Shown: piece by piece, positions 1 through 6,130 of the stretch
Position numbering within the stretch: position 1 is the stretch's first letter
Layout: the number at the start of each line of letters is the position of its first letter
DNA from: Oscillospiraceae bacterium
GTDB taxonomy: Bacteria > Bacillota > Clostridia > Oscillospirales > Acutalibacteraceae
Reading direction: 5' to 3'
NCBI GenBank assembly: GCA_031270785.1
Contig: JAISWM010000048.1
Location: forward strand, 1-6,387
Length of the DNA stretch: 6,387 bases
The notes under the pieces: model-generated
The model's database searches: none
Told to the model about the DNA's origin: nothing
Seen by the model: only the letters and a program-made list of their open reading frames with translations
Position numbers and translations under genes: made by a program

Positions 1-3000
1 TCCATCTTTTTCAGTAGTCAGAATGGTTCCTCTATCATAAATTTCGCTGTTAAGAGTTTCATCGTCGTCCAATTGGGTTAAATCTTCCTGCGTCATTAAA
101 ATGACTTGCATGTTAGGCAGCGACATCAAACATTTAGAATCAGCCTCTACCCTGAATTTATAATCCGAACCATGAGCCAATATTACTTGCGGAGCGTTAC
201 TTGAGTTCAGAACATTCTCTTCAGCGTCATATGCTTTCGCCATTTTAGTGTTAATTTTTGCAAAAGAAATTTCATAGCGTCTTAAAGGGACACTCACATT
301 TAAAGTATAATTACCATTTATTCTGGGCACCAAAAATTCTCTGAAATTCTCTCCCCCGGAATTCGCTATATCCGAAATAATATTATCAGTGCCTTCATAT
401 TTAATGACCATTCTGGGCATGTCCCAACCTTTGCTGTAGTCAAAGTCAGCGGCTACGGCTAAATAATCTTCATACTTTATTGGGATTTGGTTATTTACAG
501 GTACATTTTGATAACCTTCTAAAGTATTTGTGCTGGTATAGTTTTCAGGAACATTTTTGTATTTAAAAGTGATTCCGTTAATAGTCGGGAGAGTAATTTT
601 GTAACTGTTTCTTTCTATTTTAGTAACGGTTAAAGTCGAGTCCCCCACTATTTTTAACTTCCAATATCCATCAGAGCCTTGAGAAATATTTACGGTTCCC
701 CCGCTTGAGGTTAGCGCCCCTGCAACCGAAGGTGTTGACTTATTATAACCCGCCCCGGGTTCTAAACTCTTAAATTCCATTAAAAAACTAAGGTACGTTC
801 CGTATTCTTGGTCTTTAATTATATATTTGCGATTACCGTTTCCCTGTGCGTTCTTATCCGCTGTTTCAACGGCAATGCTGTTTGGGTTCGGTAATATATT
901 AATTAACCGAGTAATATCATAGTTACTGTTTTCAAAATCGTCGCTTGTAACAATCTCTACCGTGTGTTTGTCCAGTTTTATTCCGTCTATTTCAAACATT
1001 ACGGGTATTCCTTGCACTTCATATTCTGCAGAATAATATTTTTGAGTGGTGACTATTGGTATCTCGTTATTTATTCCAAACTTATCATTTATTATTGCCT
1101 TTTCGCCAACGTTTAAATCTTCAAGAGATTGAATTTTATTCACAGTGCCGTCCGATTTGACCGGATATACCCTTAACTTAAGTTCGCTTAGCTTAAGTTG
1201 GTTATATCCGCTTTCACTGAATTTAAAAACAAAATTGATTTTTTCCCCTTTGCGTAAAAGCACACTGTCTTTTCCCGCAACACTTCCGAAATTTGTTGCT
1301 GAATCTGTACCTAAATAATTCACCTCATACTCTATTTGGTCAATACCCGCTTTCTTTTTAAGTAAATTGATTTTATACTTTTTTTGGTCTAAACTCACAA
1401 TAAGGTTAGAATCATTGAATAACTGAGTAATAGTATACTTGTTATAATAATATTCCGTACCGAAATCCACTCCATCACCAGAGGCCACACTTGCGATGGT
1501 TCCGTTTGTTAGTTGCAGGGACAAAGTTTCAATGTTATATTCGCATGCAGCGTCTATGCTGACGTATAAATTCATATTAAGTCCCGGGAAAACTAAAATG
1601 TTAGTTGTTATTCTGTAATTATTCGCGGATAAGACATTGTTCGTCTCTGCATAATAAAATTTTACCATATCCTGGTAGTTGCTGCCGGGAACAAATAATT
1701 TAACAAACGGTTTTTTTACGCCAGAACTATTAACCAATAAAGAAAGTGTATGCGCGTCATTATTGTTTCCTGCATAACTTGTTATATTTAACTTGAATCC
1801 TTTAATACTTTCGTCGTACTCGCTTTGAATGTTAAAATCTTCTCCCAAGGAAAATTCTATATTTTTTGCGGCGTCTAAGTCGTTTCCTTGAAAAATATTG
1901 CTGTCCAGCTTGGCTAAAACTATATATTGTCCGGCAAAATTTTCAATACGTTTTTTGCCGGATAATTTTTGGTTTGAGCTGTCTAAAAATTCTATACCAT
2001 GTACATAGGGAAACGTAACGTAAAAAGAGCGCCTTTCCAAAAGACTGGCCCCAATGGCAATAGTGCTTTTAGTATTGTTTCTGTTTGAGGAGCCATATTT
2101 TAAATCATCGCTGATAGTAATTAAGTATTTTCCCCCATCGTCGGAACTTAATTTAGTGTAGGTAACATTAAATCCCGCTGTTATATATGTAAATATTATA
2201 TTTTCGTTGCTAATATAGTGGTCACCATCAGATTTAATTAAAAAATATGTAAGTGTTTTTTCAGTCAAGAACACGTCGCTGCTGTTAAAGTTTTCATTTA
2301 CATCAATTTGATCTCCCGGCATTCCATCTTTATCACTTTGATAAATTTGCAAATTTTTGGGAAGGTTAAAATTAATAAAGTATGTTGACCTTTGAGCCAC
2401 GTTTATATTGCTAAACATAATGCTTCCTCTGCCAGCTTTAAATTTATTATTTGATTCGCCAATAATTATTTTATACACAGAGTCCAAACCCACGACTTTT
2501 TCCGTCGCGGCGAAAAAATTATATCCCGCCTTTGAAAAAGTGGTGTTTATAATAAGCGTGTCGTCAGCTCCTACAATGTAAGCGTTTGAAAAATCCACTT
2601 TTGCGTACATTTCAAAAGTATCTTTTCCGTCCACAAAAGGTATAGTGTATAAGTCGAGCACTAAACTGGTGCATTTTTGGTCTGTGTAAAATTTGATGTA
2701 CGGCCAACTACTACCGGCATTAATATCTTTTAATTTAAGCAATATTCGCTCTTTTAAATTTGGAATAGAAATATGCACAGAACAATCCTTGGATTCTTCG
2801 CTGTCTTCAAAAAATTCATTGGCAACGTCAATTGCGCTAAAATTTATCTCATACAAACCTTTACTTATTTTGTTGGCGTAATCATCCCGAAAAGTGCTGG
2901 AAGACACATCGGTATAGTTATATTGCACAGTTAAAGGATCGTCATTTTCTACAGATGCTTCTTCAAGGTTTACTTTGGCGTATATCAAGCAATTTTTTCC

Positions 3001-3243
3001 TTCTTTAAAAGTTAATTCAGAACCGGTAGTTAATTCATGTTCTGGTGTACAATTTTGATCGGTATAAAATTTAATGCATTCAGGATTGGTATCACTTGCG
3101 TCTAAAAGAATGCGTGCGGATGTTTTATTATCGGCAAAAAACAAAAATAAAAGTCCAAAAATGAGCGTCAAAAAAAATCTAAAATAATTTTTATGTACAC
3201 CATAAAAACCAGCCTCGCAGCTTTTTTGAAAGTTTAACTGCAT
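1..3243 (-). CDS. Large exported multi-repeat surface protein, N-terminal 1081 residues (3' end outside window)
   Basis: The frame is open from the ATG at 3243 down to base 1 without a stop, so the gene is partial. The start is supported by AGGGGG (3259-3254) 10 nt upstream and a promoter just beyond it. Residues 1-22 carry several basic residues and residues 20-37 are strongly hydrophobic (FLTLIFGLLFLFF). This is a signal peptide or membrane anchor, with possible cleavage near TSA (41-43). The remainder is Asn/Asp/Ser/Lys-rich, with alternating hydrophobics typical of beta strands. About nine related units begin near residues 57, 183, 300, 417, 527, 637, 748, 891 and 1001. Each starts with a hydrophobic strand (IKFYTDQNC and IKFYTDQKC in the first two), usually preceded by a YxIxF/L-P-type strand about 12 residues earlier. 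I recognise no catalytic motif. I infer an extracellular adhesin-like or scaffold protein built of tandem beta-sandwich domains. The anchoring end is not visible, and no named family can be assigned. Confidence 0.88.
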   Translation of the reverse strand, partial: MQLNFQKSCEAGFYGVHKNYFRFFLTLIFGLLFLFFADNKTSARILLDASDTNPECIKFYTDQNCTPEHELTTGSELTFKEGKNCLIYAKVNLEEASVENDDPLTVQYNYTDVSSSTFRDDYANKISKGLYEINFSAIDVANEFFEDSEESKDCSVHISIPNLKERILLKLKDINAGSSWPYIKFYTDQKCTSLVLDLYTIPFVDGKDTFEMYAKVDFSNAYIVGADDTLIINTTFSKAGYNFFAATEKVVGLDSVYKIIIGESNNKFKAGRGSIMFSNINVAQRSTYFINFNLPKNLQIYQSDKDGMPGDQIDVNENFNSSDVFLTEKTLTYFLIKSDGDHYISNENIIFTYITAGFNVTYTKLSSDDGGKYLITISDDLKYGSSNRNNTKSTIAIGASLLERRSFYVTFPYVHGIEFLDSSNQKLSGKKRIENFAGQYIVLAKLDSNIFQGNDLDAAKNIEFSLGEDFNIQSEYDESIKGFKLNITSYAGNNNDAHTLSLLVNSSGVKKPFVKLFVPGSNYQDMVKFYYAETNNVLSANNYRITTNILVFPGLNMNLYVSIDAACEYNIETLSLQLTNGTIASVASGDGVDFGTEYYYNKYTITQLFNDSNLIVSLDQKKYKINLLKKKAGIDQIEYEVNYLGTDSATNFGSVAGKDSVLLRKGEKINFVFKFSESGYNQLKLSELKLRVYPVKSDGTVNKIQSLEDLNVGEKAIINDKFGINNEIPIVTTQKYYSAEYEVQGIPVMFEIDGIKLDKHTVEIVTSDDFENSNYDITRLINILPNPNSIAVETADKNAQGNGNRKYIIKDQEYGTYLSFLMEFKSLEPGAGYNKSTPSVAGALTSSGGTVNISQGSDGYWKLKIVGDSTLTVTKIERNSYKITLPTINGITFKYKNVPENYTSTNTLEGYQNVPVNNQIPIKYEDYLAVAADFDYSKGWDMPRMVIKYEGTDNIISDIANSGGENFREFLVPRINGNYTLNVSVPLRRYEISFAKINTKMAKAYDAEENVLNSSNAPQVILAHGSDYKFRVEADSKCLMSLPNMQVILMTQEDLTQLDDDETLNSEIYDRGTILTTEKDG

Positions 3244-3287
3244 ATATAAATTACCCCCTAATATATGTTCCGTTTATTGTTTTTGTG

Positions 3288-3316
3288 ATTATAACATTTT
3301 TTAGTGTCGTTTACAA
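3288..3316 (-). promoter_or_regulatory. Promoter of the large surface-protein gene
   Basis: Read on the minus strand, TTGTAA (3316-3311) is followed after exactly 17 nt by TATAAT (3293-3288). TG-T immediately precedes the -10, making it an extended -10. Transcription would begin near 3281, giving a leader of about 38 nt that contains the AGGGGG ribosome binding site. The match is by eye to the sigma-70/SigA consensus. Confidence 0.7.
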
Positions 3317-3374
3317 TTATTTTTATGCATAAAATACAGTTTAAAAAAATTATATAATCATGTTACACTATATA

Positions 3375-3561
3375 ATAGTAAAAACTTTTTAAAACAGTGG
3401 CATTTTTGTTTTCCCCCCAGCCTTCGGCGGGGGAAAAAGAAAAAGTTTTAACTATTTGGGGTATGGCCAATTTTCCGGTAGCGACCCAAATCAGTTGATA
3501 ATCCCCCGCTAGACGGCGGGGGAAAAGCAAAAACATCGCTGTTTTAAAAGGCTTTTACTAT
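3375..3561. repeat. 187-bp MITE-like element with long terminal inverted repeats and two GC hairpins
   Basis: The left end starts ATAGTAAAA (3375) and the right end is its reverse complement (TTTTACTAT, ending 3561). The arms match at about 38 of 44 positions, including TTTTAAAACAG and the TTTTTG-run before the C-run. Inside each arm is a GC hairpin: CCCCC..CTTCGG..GGGGG near 3413-3433 and CCCCCGCTAGACGGCGGGGG at 3503-3522. The centre (3445-3502) holds two further arms that pair with each other: TTAACTATTTGGGGTATGGCC-like and GGTAGCGACCCAAATCAGTT-like. The whole element can fold into a branched cruciform. It carries no ORF. If the ends are taken as TAG...CTA, the flanks are TATAA and TATTA, a near-match that could be a decayed target duplication. 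This looks like a non-autonomous mobile element or REP pair; no transposase is in the window. Confidence 0.65.
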
Positions 3562-3627
3562 ATTATTTACGTTCCCCCCGCCGAAGGCGGGGAGGAGAAG
3601 AAGTTTCAACTATTTTGAGGCATGGCC
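3478..3627 (+). repeat. Palindromic repeat unit split by an insert (arm A 3478-3502, arm B 3601-3627)
   Basis: The GC hairpin and arm at 3573-3627 (ending TCAACTATTTTGAGGCATGGCC-like) form the right half of the dispersed palindromic unit. Its matching left arm, GGTAGCGACCCAAATCAGTT, lies at 3478, inside the MITE-like element. Between the two halves are two GC hairpins (3503-3522 and 3573-3592) separated by about 50 nt. The unit therefore looks either interrupted by sequence from the composite element or assembled from two half units. It overlaps the preceding feature on purpose, because the right half of that element doubles as the left half of this one. Confidence 0.5.
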
Positions 3628-3697
3628 AAATCACTATGCAGAATTATTGAAACATTGTGGCTTTTAATTAAATTATCGTGAATTTTATAAAAAATGG

Positions 3698-3726
3698 TTG
3701 ACATGATTTTTCTTGTGTGATACAAT
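3698..3726 (+). promoter_or_regulatory. Strong promoter for the tRNA-like leader and zinc-ribbon gene
   Basis: TTGACA (3698-3703) is a perfect -35. The spacer is exactly 17 nt, and TACAAT (3721-3726) is a one-mismatch -10 preceded by TGA, which adds an extended -10. The A/T-rich stretch upstream (3665-3695) could act as an UP element. Initiation is predicted near 3733, about 17 nt before the tRNA-like sequence. This is the best promoter in the window. Confidence 0.8.
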
Positions 3727-3749
3727 AACAAAAGTTTGAGTGATATTGG

Positions 3750-3817
3750 GCCCAAGTAGCTTAGTGTAGTAGAGCGTTGTTTTTTCAGAGGTGTCGGTGC
3801 AAACCCGTCCTGGGGCA
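3750..3817 (+). tRNA. tRNA-like sequence, probably degenerate (anticodon arm incomplete)
   Basis: An acceptor stem can be drawn between GCCCAAG (3750-3756) and CTGGGGC (3810-3816), with one A.G mismatch and a discriminator-like A at 3817. The D-arm is GCTT/GAGC after the usual T8-A9. The T-arm is GTCGG-TGCAAAC-CCGTC, with one T.T mismatch and G instead of T at position 55. The whole is 68 nt. The anticodon arm is about 5-6 nt too short: TTGTT followed by TTTTCAG reads as a 5' stem and a UUC-type loop, but the 3' stem strand is missing and AGGT follows directly. No CCA is encoded. It may be a tRNA pseudogene, or a tRNA-shaped leader of the zinc-ribbon mRNA 31 nt downstream. A working tRNA is unlikely from this sequence. 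Confidence 0.4.
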
Positions 3818-3834
3818 AATTTTTTATTCCAAAA

Positions 3835-3840
3835 GTGAGG
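3835..3840 (+). promoter_or_regulatory. Ribosome binding site fixing the zinc-ribbon start
   Basis: GTGAGG lies 8 nt before the ATG at 3849. It supports this start over the in-frame upstream codon at 3777, which would place coding sequence inside the tRNA-like element and has no comparable site. Confidence 0.65.
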
Positions 3841-3848
3841 TATACAAA

Positions 3849-4187
3849 ATGTACGAAGAGAGAAATTCAAACTACGGAGGAAGTGGCTCAAATTATTCAG
3901 GAGGCAATTCAAATTACGAGGACAAAACCCTTGTATGTAAGGATTGTGGAGCCGAATTTGTTTTTACGGCGGGTGAGCAAGAATTTTATGCAGAAAAAGG
4001 TTTCGTAAATGAACCGCAAAGATGTAAAAATTGTCGCGATGCACGTAAGAACGCCAATAGAGCCGAACGTGAAGTTTTCACAGCTACGTGTGCGTCGTGC
4101 GGAGGGGAAGCAAAAGTCCCTTTTAAGCCGCGTGATGATCGCCCTGTGTATTGCAGTGAATGTTTCGCAAAAATGAGAGAGCAATAA
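3849..4187 (+). CDS. Small double zinc-ribbon protein (zf-trcl-like plus second CxxC/CxxC domain)
   Basis: The protein is 112 residues. Residues 1-25 form a low-complexity Asn/Gly/Ser/Tyr tail (SNYGG, SNYSGG, SNYED), probably disordered. Residues 27-67 form a first zinc ribbon with C30-x2-C33 and C59-x2-C62. It contains the stretch EFVFTAGEQEFYAEKGF and then CKNCRDARK, which I recognise as the probable zinc-ribbon domain common in short clostridial proteins (zf-trcl type). Residues 76-110 form a second four-cysteine site, C81-x2-C84 and C102-x2-C105, with GGEAKVPFKPRDDRPVYCSECF between the pairs. All eight cysteines are present, so two Zn ions are predicted. There is no signal peptide or membrane segment, so it is cytosolic. 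The basic residues 58-74 could bind nucleic acid, but the family's role is not established. It is transcribed from the strong promoter at 3698 through the tRNA-like leader, and the terminator at 4310 closes the unit. Confidence 0.92.
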   Translation: MYEERNSNYGGSGSNYSGGNSNYEDKTLVCKDCGAEFVFTAGEQEFYAEKGFVNEPQRCKNCRDARKNANRAEREVFTATCASCGGEAKVPFKPRDDRPVYCSECFAKMREQ

Positions 4188-4219
4188 GATTCGTCTTAAT
4201 TGTCCCACTAACAAAAATT

Positions 4220-4307
4220 GGTTGTGTTCCAAATTAGTTGATAATATCTTTTACTCCGCAAGTCAGCGAAGAAGAAAGAAAAAGTTTTAACTGCTGGAAA
4301 TGTGACC
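4220..4307 (+). repeat. Palindromic repeat unit, degenerate centre
   Basis: Arm A begins GGTTGTGTTCCAAATTAGTT (4220) and arm B ends CTGCTGGAAATGTGACC (4307). The arms pair over roughly 20 positions, several as G.T. The central GC hairpin seen in other copies is eroded here to CTCCGCAAGTCAGCGAAG, but the purine run AAGAAAGAAAAAG before arm B is kept. The unit lies between the zinc-ribbon stop and its terminator, so it would be part of that 3' UTR. Confidence 0.6.
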
Positions 4308-4309
4308 CT

Positions 4310-4340
4310 AAAATCACGATTTTATCGTGATTTTTGTTGT
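4310..4340 (+). terminator. Intrinsic terminator after the zinc-ribbon gene
   Basis: AAAATCACGAT (4310-4320) pairs perfectly with ATCGTGATTTT (4324-4334) around a TTT loop, followed by TGTTGT. The 11-bp stem with T-rich 3' side is a standard rho-independent shape on the plus strand. It lies 122 nt after the stop codon. Confidence 0.7.
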
Positions 4341-4370
4341 ATTGTTAATGCCATTAAAAGTGTCTGATTT

Positions 4371-4462
4371 CGGTTGTGGGTCAAATTAATTGATAATATC
4401 TTTCACCCCCGCCTTCGGCGGGGGGAAAAAGAAAAAGTTCCAATTATTTTGAGACATAACCG
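4371..4462 (+). repeat. Palindromic repeat unit, intact
   Basis: The ends are CGGTT (4371) and AACCG (4462). The arms carry AATTAATTG and CAATTATTTTGAGACATAACCG. The inner hairpin CCCCCGCCTTCGGCGGGGG occupies about 4406-4424 and is followed by AAAAAGAAAAAG. Compared with the consensus AGTTGA/TCAACT, this copy has AATTG on one arm and CAATT on the other, a paired change that keeps the stem. Its right arm supplies the -35 box of trmK. Confidence 0.75.
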
Positions 4463-4478
4463 GTTTTTGCTATATAAT
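4449..4478 (+). promoter_or_regulatory. Promoter of trmK, -35 inside a repeat arm
   Basis: TTGAGA (4449-4454) is separated by 18 nt from TATAAT (4473-4478). Initiation would be near 4485, giving a very short leader of about 16 nt with AGGAA (4488-4492) 8 nt before the ATG. The -35 is part of the conserved TTTTGAGACAT motif of the palindromic repeat, whereas the -10 is unique sequence just outside it. Confidence 0.6.
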
Positions 4479-4500
4479 TATCAAATTAGGAATAGTAATT

Positions 4501-5184
4501 ATGCCGATAAATAAATTAAGTAAAAGATTAGAAATTTGTGCCGGCATGGTTTCGAAGGGATGCAGGATTGCCGATATAGGTACAGATCATGCTTATTTGC
4601 CCATTTTTTTGGCAAAAAACAACTTAATATCCGGAGCCATTGCTTCAGACGTAAATACAGGGCCTTTAAAAACAGCACAAAAAAATATTAAAAATAACGG
4701 CCTGGAAAAAATTATAAAGACCAGAATATCAGAAGGCTTGAAAAACATTTACGAAGATGAGGTCGATGAAATAATAATAGCCGGTATGGGGGGGAATTTA
4801 ATATCAGAAATATTGGATAAGTGTAACTTTCAAAATAAGTTCAGTAAAAAATTTATTCTTCAGCCAATGACACGTGAGTATGATCTAAGGCTTTATTTGT
4901 GCAATAACGGATATTTTATTGAAAACGAAAAAGCAGTTTATTGCAAAAATAAAGTTTATACGGTAATGCATGTAAAGTATACTAATCACAAATTAATTTT
5001 TTCCGAAACTTATTATTATATCGGGATGATATTGAAAAATTATAATAAAGATACAAAATTATATATAGAGAAACAAATAAGAGATCTAAAAAATAAAAAA
5101 AATGGAAGTCATCATATGAAAAACTTTAGTTTAGAAAAAAAATATGATTCCATTATACGTATTTTAGAAAGCATATTGCATTGA
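4501..5184 (+). CDS. trmK: tRNA (adenine(22)-N1)-methyltransferase TrmK
   Basis: The protein is 227 residues, the usual length for TrmK (YqfN of Bacillus). By family knowledge it transfers a methyl group from S-adenosylmethionine to N1 of A22 in the D-loop of bacterial tRNAs in the cytosol. The sequence shows the expected order. LSKRLEICAGMV is at 6-17. The SAM-binding motif I, ADIGTDHAYLP, is at 24-34. ASDVN (48-52) carries the acidic residue of motif II. RISEGL is at 75-80, AGMGG at 94-98, and FILQPM followed by LRLYLCNNGYFIENE spans about 118-143. The last 45 residues are lysine-rich and helical, matching the C-terminal coiled-coil extension of the family. In many Bacillota trmK sits between sigA and a NIF3-family gene; neither is here. 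A run of seven G (4788-4794) encodes part of AGMGG. Repeat sequence begins immediately after the stop codon. No catalytic motif appears lost. Confidence 0.93.
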   Translation: MPINKLSKRLEICAGMVSKGCRIADIGTDHAYLPIFLAKNNLISGAIASDVNTGPLKTAQKNIKNNGLEKIIKTRISEGLKNIYEDEVDEIIIAGMGGNLISEILDKCNFQNKFSKKFILQPMTREYDLRLYLCNNGYFIENEKAVYCKNKVYTVMHVKYTNHKLIFSETYYYIGMILKNYNKDTKLYIEKQIRDLKNKKNGSHHMKNFSLEKKYDSIIRILESILH

Positions 5185-5228
5185 AACAGTGGCGTTTTTG
5201 TTTTTCCCCCGCCTTCCGGCGGCGGGGG
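5184..5228. repeat. Fragment of the composite repeat end with GC hairpin
   Basis: AAACAGTGGCGTTTTTG and the following T/C run match the inner part of the left arm of the 3375-3561 element (AAACAGTGGCATTTTTG at 3392) almost base for base. A GC hairpin follows, CCCCCGCC-TTCC-GGCGGCGGGGG (about 5206-5228). The homology starts at the last base of the trmK stop codon. There is no T-run after the hairpin, so it is not a convincing terminator for trmK. Confidence 0.55.
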
Positions 5229-5248
5229 TGGAAAACGGTAAATATAGC

Positions 5249-5368
5249 TGCTGCATTTGAAAAAAATTTAAATTTCAGCAATTATCGCCCCGCCTACCGG
5301 CCAAGAAAAATAGCTATATTCTTCTCGCGGCCATTGGCAGAAAGAGGTCCCCAAAAAATTAGACATTT
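5249..5368. repeat. Second repeat family, long copy (B1)
   Basis: This stretch aligns with 6140-6220. Shared blocks include TGCTGCA, the A-run before TAAATT, GCAATTATCGC, ACGCC/CCGCC, TTGGCAG and AAAAAATTAGACATTT. The copy has about 39 nt extra in the middle (around 5300-5330), bracketed by GGCC at 5299-5302 and 5329-5332. AATATAGCT (5241-5249) and AGCTATATT (5312-5320) form a 9-bp inverted repeat across much of it. A short in-frame stretch starting with TTG at 5181 can be translated through here, but it consists only of repeat sequence and I do not call it a gene. Confidence 0.5.
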
Positions 5369-5431
5369 TTCAAGAGCATTAGCTATAAGATTAAAATATA
5401 TAAAAATAATCATTATTTATTGTGTTTTTCA

Positions 5432-5460
5432 TTGACAATTTGCAAGTGTTTGCATAAAAT
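5432..5460 (+). promoter_or_regulatory. Promoter of the 129-residue orphan gene
   Basis: TTGACA (5432-5437), a 17-nt spacer and TAAAAT (5455-5460) form a strong SigA-type promoter. Upstream, 5385-5431 is almost pure A/T and could serve as an UP element. Initiation would be near 5467, leaving a leader of about 54 nt. That leader contains an imperfect palindrome, CAACACAATTGTTG (5471-5484), which might be an operator. Confidence 0.75.
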
Positions 5461-5505
5461 ATTATCTATGCAACACAATTGTTGTAAGTAATTACTACTA
5501 TTTAA

Positions 5506-5513
5506 AGGGGGAG
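5506..5513 (+). promoter_or_regulatory. Strong ribosome binding site of the orphan gene
   Basis: AGGGGGAG lies 7 nt before the ATG at 5521. The surface-protein gene has a similar G-run site (AGGGGG), while trmK and the zinc-ribbon gene have weaker ones. Confidence 0.7.
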
Positions 5514-5520
5514 AATATTA

Positions 5521-5910
5521 ATGGCAAATTCATCAACATTTATAAAATGTACGCAAGAAAGCAAAAAACAAATTTTAAATCCTTCAACCATAGTAAATTT
5601 GGATGGCACAAAATATAAAAAAGCAACCACCACAGCAACTAAGTTTGAAAATTTAGTGGATGATTACAAGAATGCGACTACTCCTGAAGAAAAGATACCC
5701 ATACTTTCAGAACTAAAAAACTTATACGCCAAACTGCGTGATTTGACGAAAAAGTATATGAATTATCATACAATGAGGGGCATCTTTACTAAAATAGAAG
5801 ATCTTTTAATAACCGCTGGAATTGATCCTTTAAAGTTAGAGACGCAAATAAAAGAGCAGGCAAAAATTGCAAAAGAAAATCAAAAGCAGCAAGAGCAGCA
5901 AAAGTCATAA
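5521..5910 (+). CDS. Hypothetical 129-residue lysine/glutamine-rich helical protein
   Basis: I do not recognise this protein. The ATG is well supported by AGGGGGAG 7 nt upstream and the TTGACA/TAAAAT promoter. The N-terminus (1-40) is Thr/Ser-rich and lacks a signal peptide. Residues 41-98 look helical, with TPEEKIPILSELKNLYAKL as a clear amphipathic stretch and a second helix at about 86-98 (RGIFTKIEDLLIT). After a GIDP turn (100-103), residues 104-129 form a charged, probably coiled-coil helix ending QKQQEQQKS. There is one cysteine (C10), no metal-binding cluster and no membrane segment. It stands alone, between the second repeat family and an inverted palindromic unit. The robust expression signals argue that it is a real gene and not repeat noise. 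A small structural, nucleic-acid-binding or partner-binding role is possible, but nothing in the sequence decides it. Confidence 0.8.
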   Translation: MANSSTFIKCTQESKKQILNPSTIVNLDGTKYKKATTTATKFENLVDDYKNATTPEEKIPILSELKNLYAKLRDLTKKYMNYHTMRGIFTKIEDLLITAGIDPLKLETQIKEQAKIAKENQKQQEQQKS

Positions 5911-5923
5911 AGGTAAACTTCAA

Positions 5924-6021
5924 AAAATCGGTCATGTTTCAAAATAGTTGAAATCCCTTCTTCCCCCCCGCCTCCGGCGGGGGGGAGATATTGCTAACTA
6001 ATTTGGGCCACGACCGATTTT
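5924..6021 (-). repeat. Palindromic repeat unit, inverted orientation
   Basis: The ends AAAATCGGTC (5924) and GACCGATTTT (6021) are perfect 10-bp inverted repeats. Inside are CAAAATAGTTGA on the left and CTAACTAATTTGGGCCACGACC on the right, with the hairpin CCCCCGCCTCCGGCGGGGG in the centre. The arm carrying the CCCAAATTAGTT version is on the right here, so the unit is reversed relative to those at 4220, 4371 and 6222. It starts 13 nt after the stop of the orphan gene. It could fold in that transcript's 3' end, though only four T follow. Confidence 0.75.
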
Positions 6022-6025
6022 GGCG

Positions 6026-6075
6026 TGCGTGCTTCCGAAAGAAGCATGCAAACTCGCTGTAATACTCCGCATGCT
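6026..6075 (+). other. Hairpin with an alternative pairing partner
   Basis: TGCGTGCTTC (6026-6035) pairs with GAAGCATGCA (6041-6050) around a CGAAA loop, a 10-bp stem with one G.T. The 3' strand AGCATGC (6043-6049) can instead pair with GCATGCT at 6069-6075. Two mutually exclusive hairpins are therefore possible. No T-run follows either one, and no known RNA family is recognised. Confidence 0.35.
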
Positions 6076-6130
6076 CTGCATCGGGGATAGGGAGGAGCAA
6101 AAATTTTACTTAGAAATAATATTAGAAATG

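Noticed and set aside
2693..2881. Plus-strand 62-codon frame
   Set aside because: It lies wholly antisense within the continuous surface-protein frame and has no supporting start signals.
3353..3376. Two TATAAT boxes (3353-3358 and 3371-3376) as plus-strand promoters
   Set aside because: Neither has a reasonable -35 at 16-18 nt, and no gene follows before the much better promoter at 3698. Such boxes are expected by chance in A/T-rich sequence.
3777..3848. Upstream extension of the zinc-ribbon protein to the ATG at 3777
   Set aside because: It would run through the tRNA-like sequence and has no ribosome binding site. The ATG at 3849 has GTGAGG at proper spacing, and the conserved domains begin after it.
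3606..4232. Minus-strand reading frames opposite the leader and zinc-ribbon gene
   Set aside because: They are antisense shadows of a gene with clear cysteine motifs and lack credible ribosome binding sites or domains.
5184..5228. Intrinsic terminator for trmK
   Set aside because: The hairpin is strong, but the sequence after it is GTGGAAAACGG with no T-run.
5181..5435. 84-codon reading frame starting with TTG at the trmK stop
   Set aside because: It is composed of the GC hairpin fragment and the second repeat family, has no own ribosome binding site, and gives an Arg/Phe-rich product without domain features.
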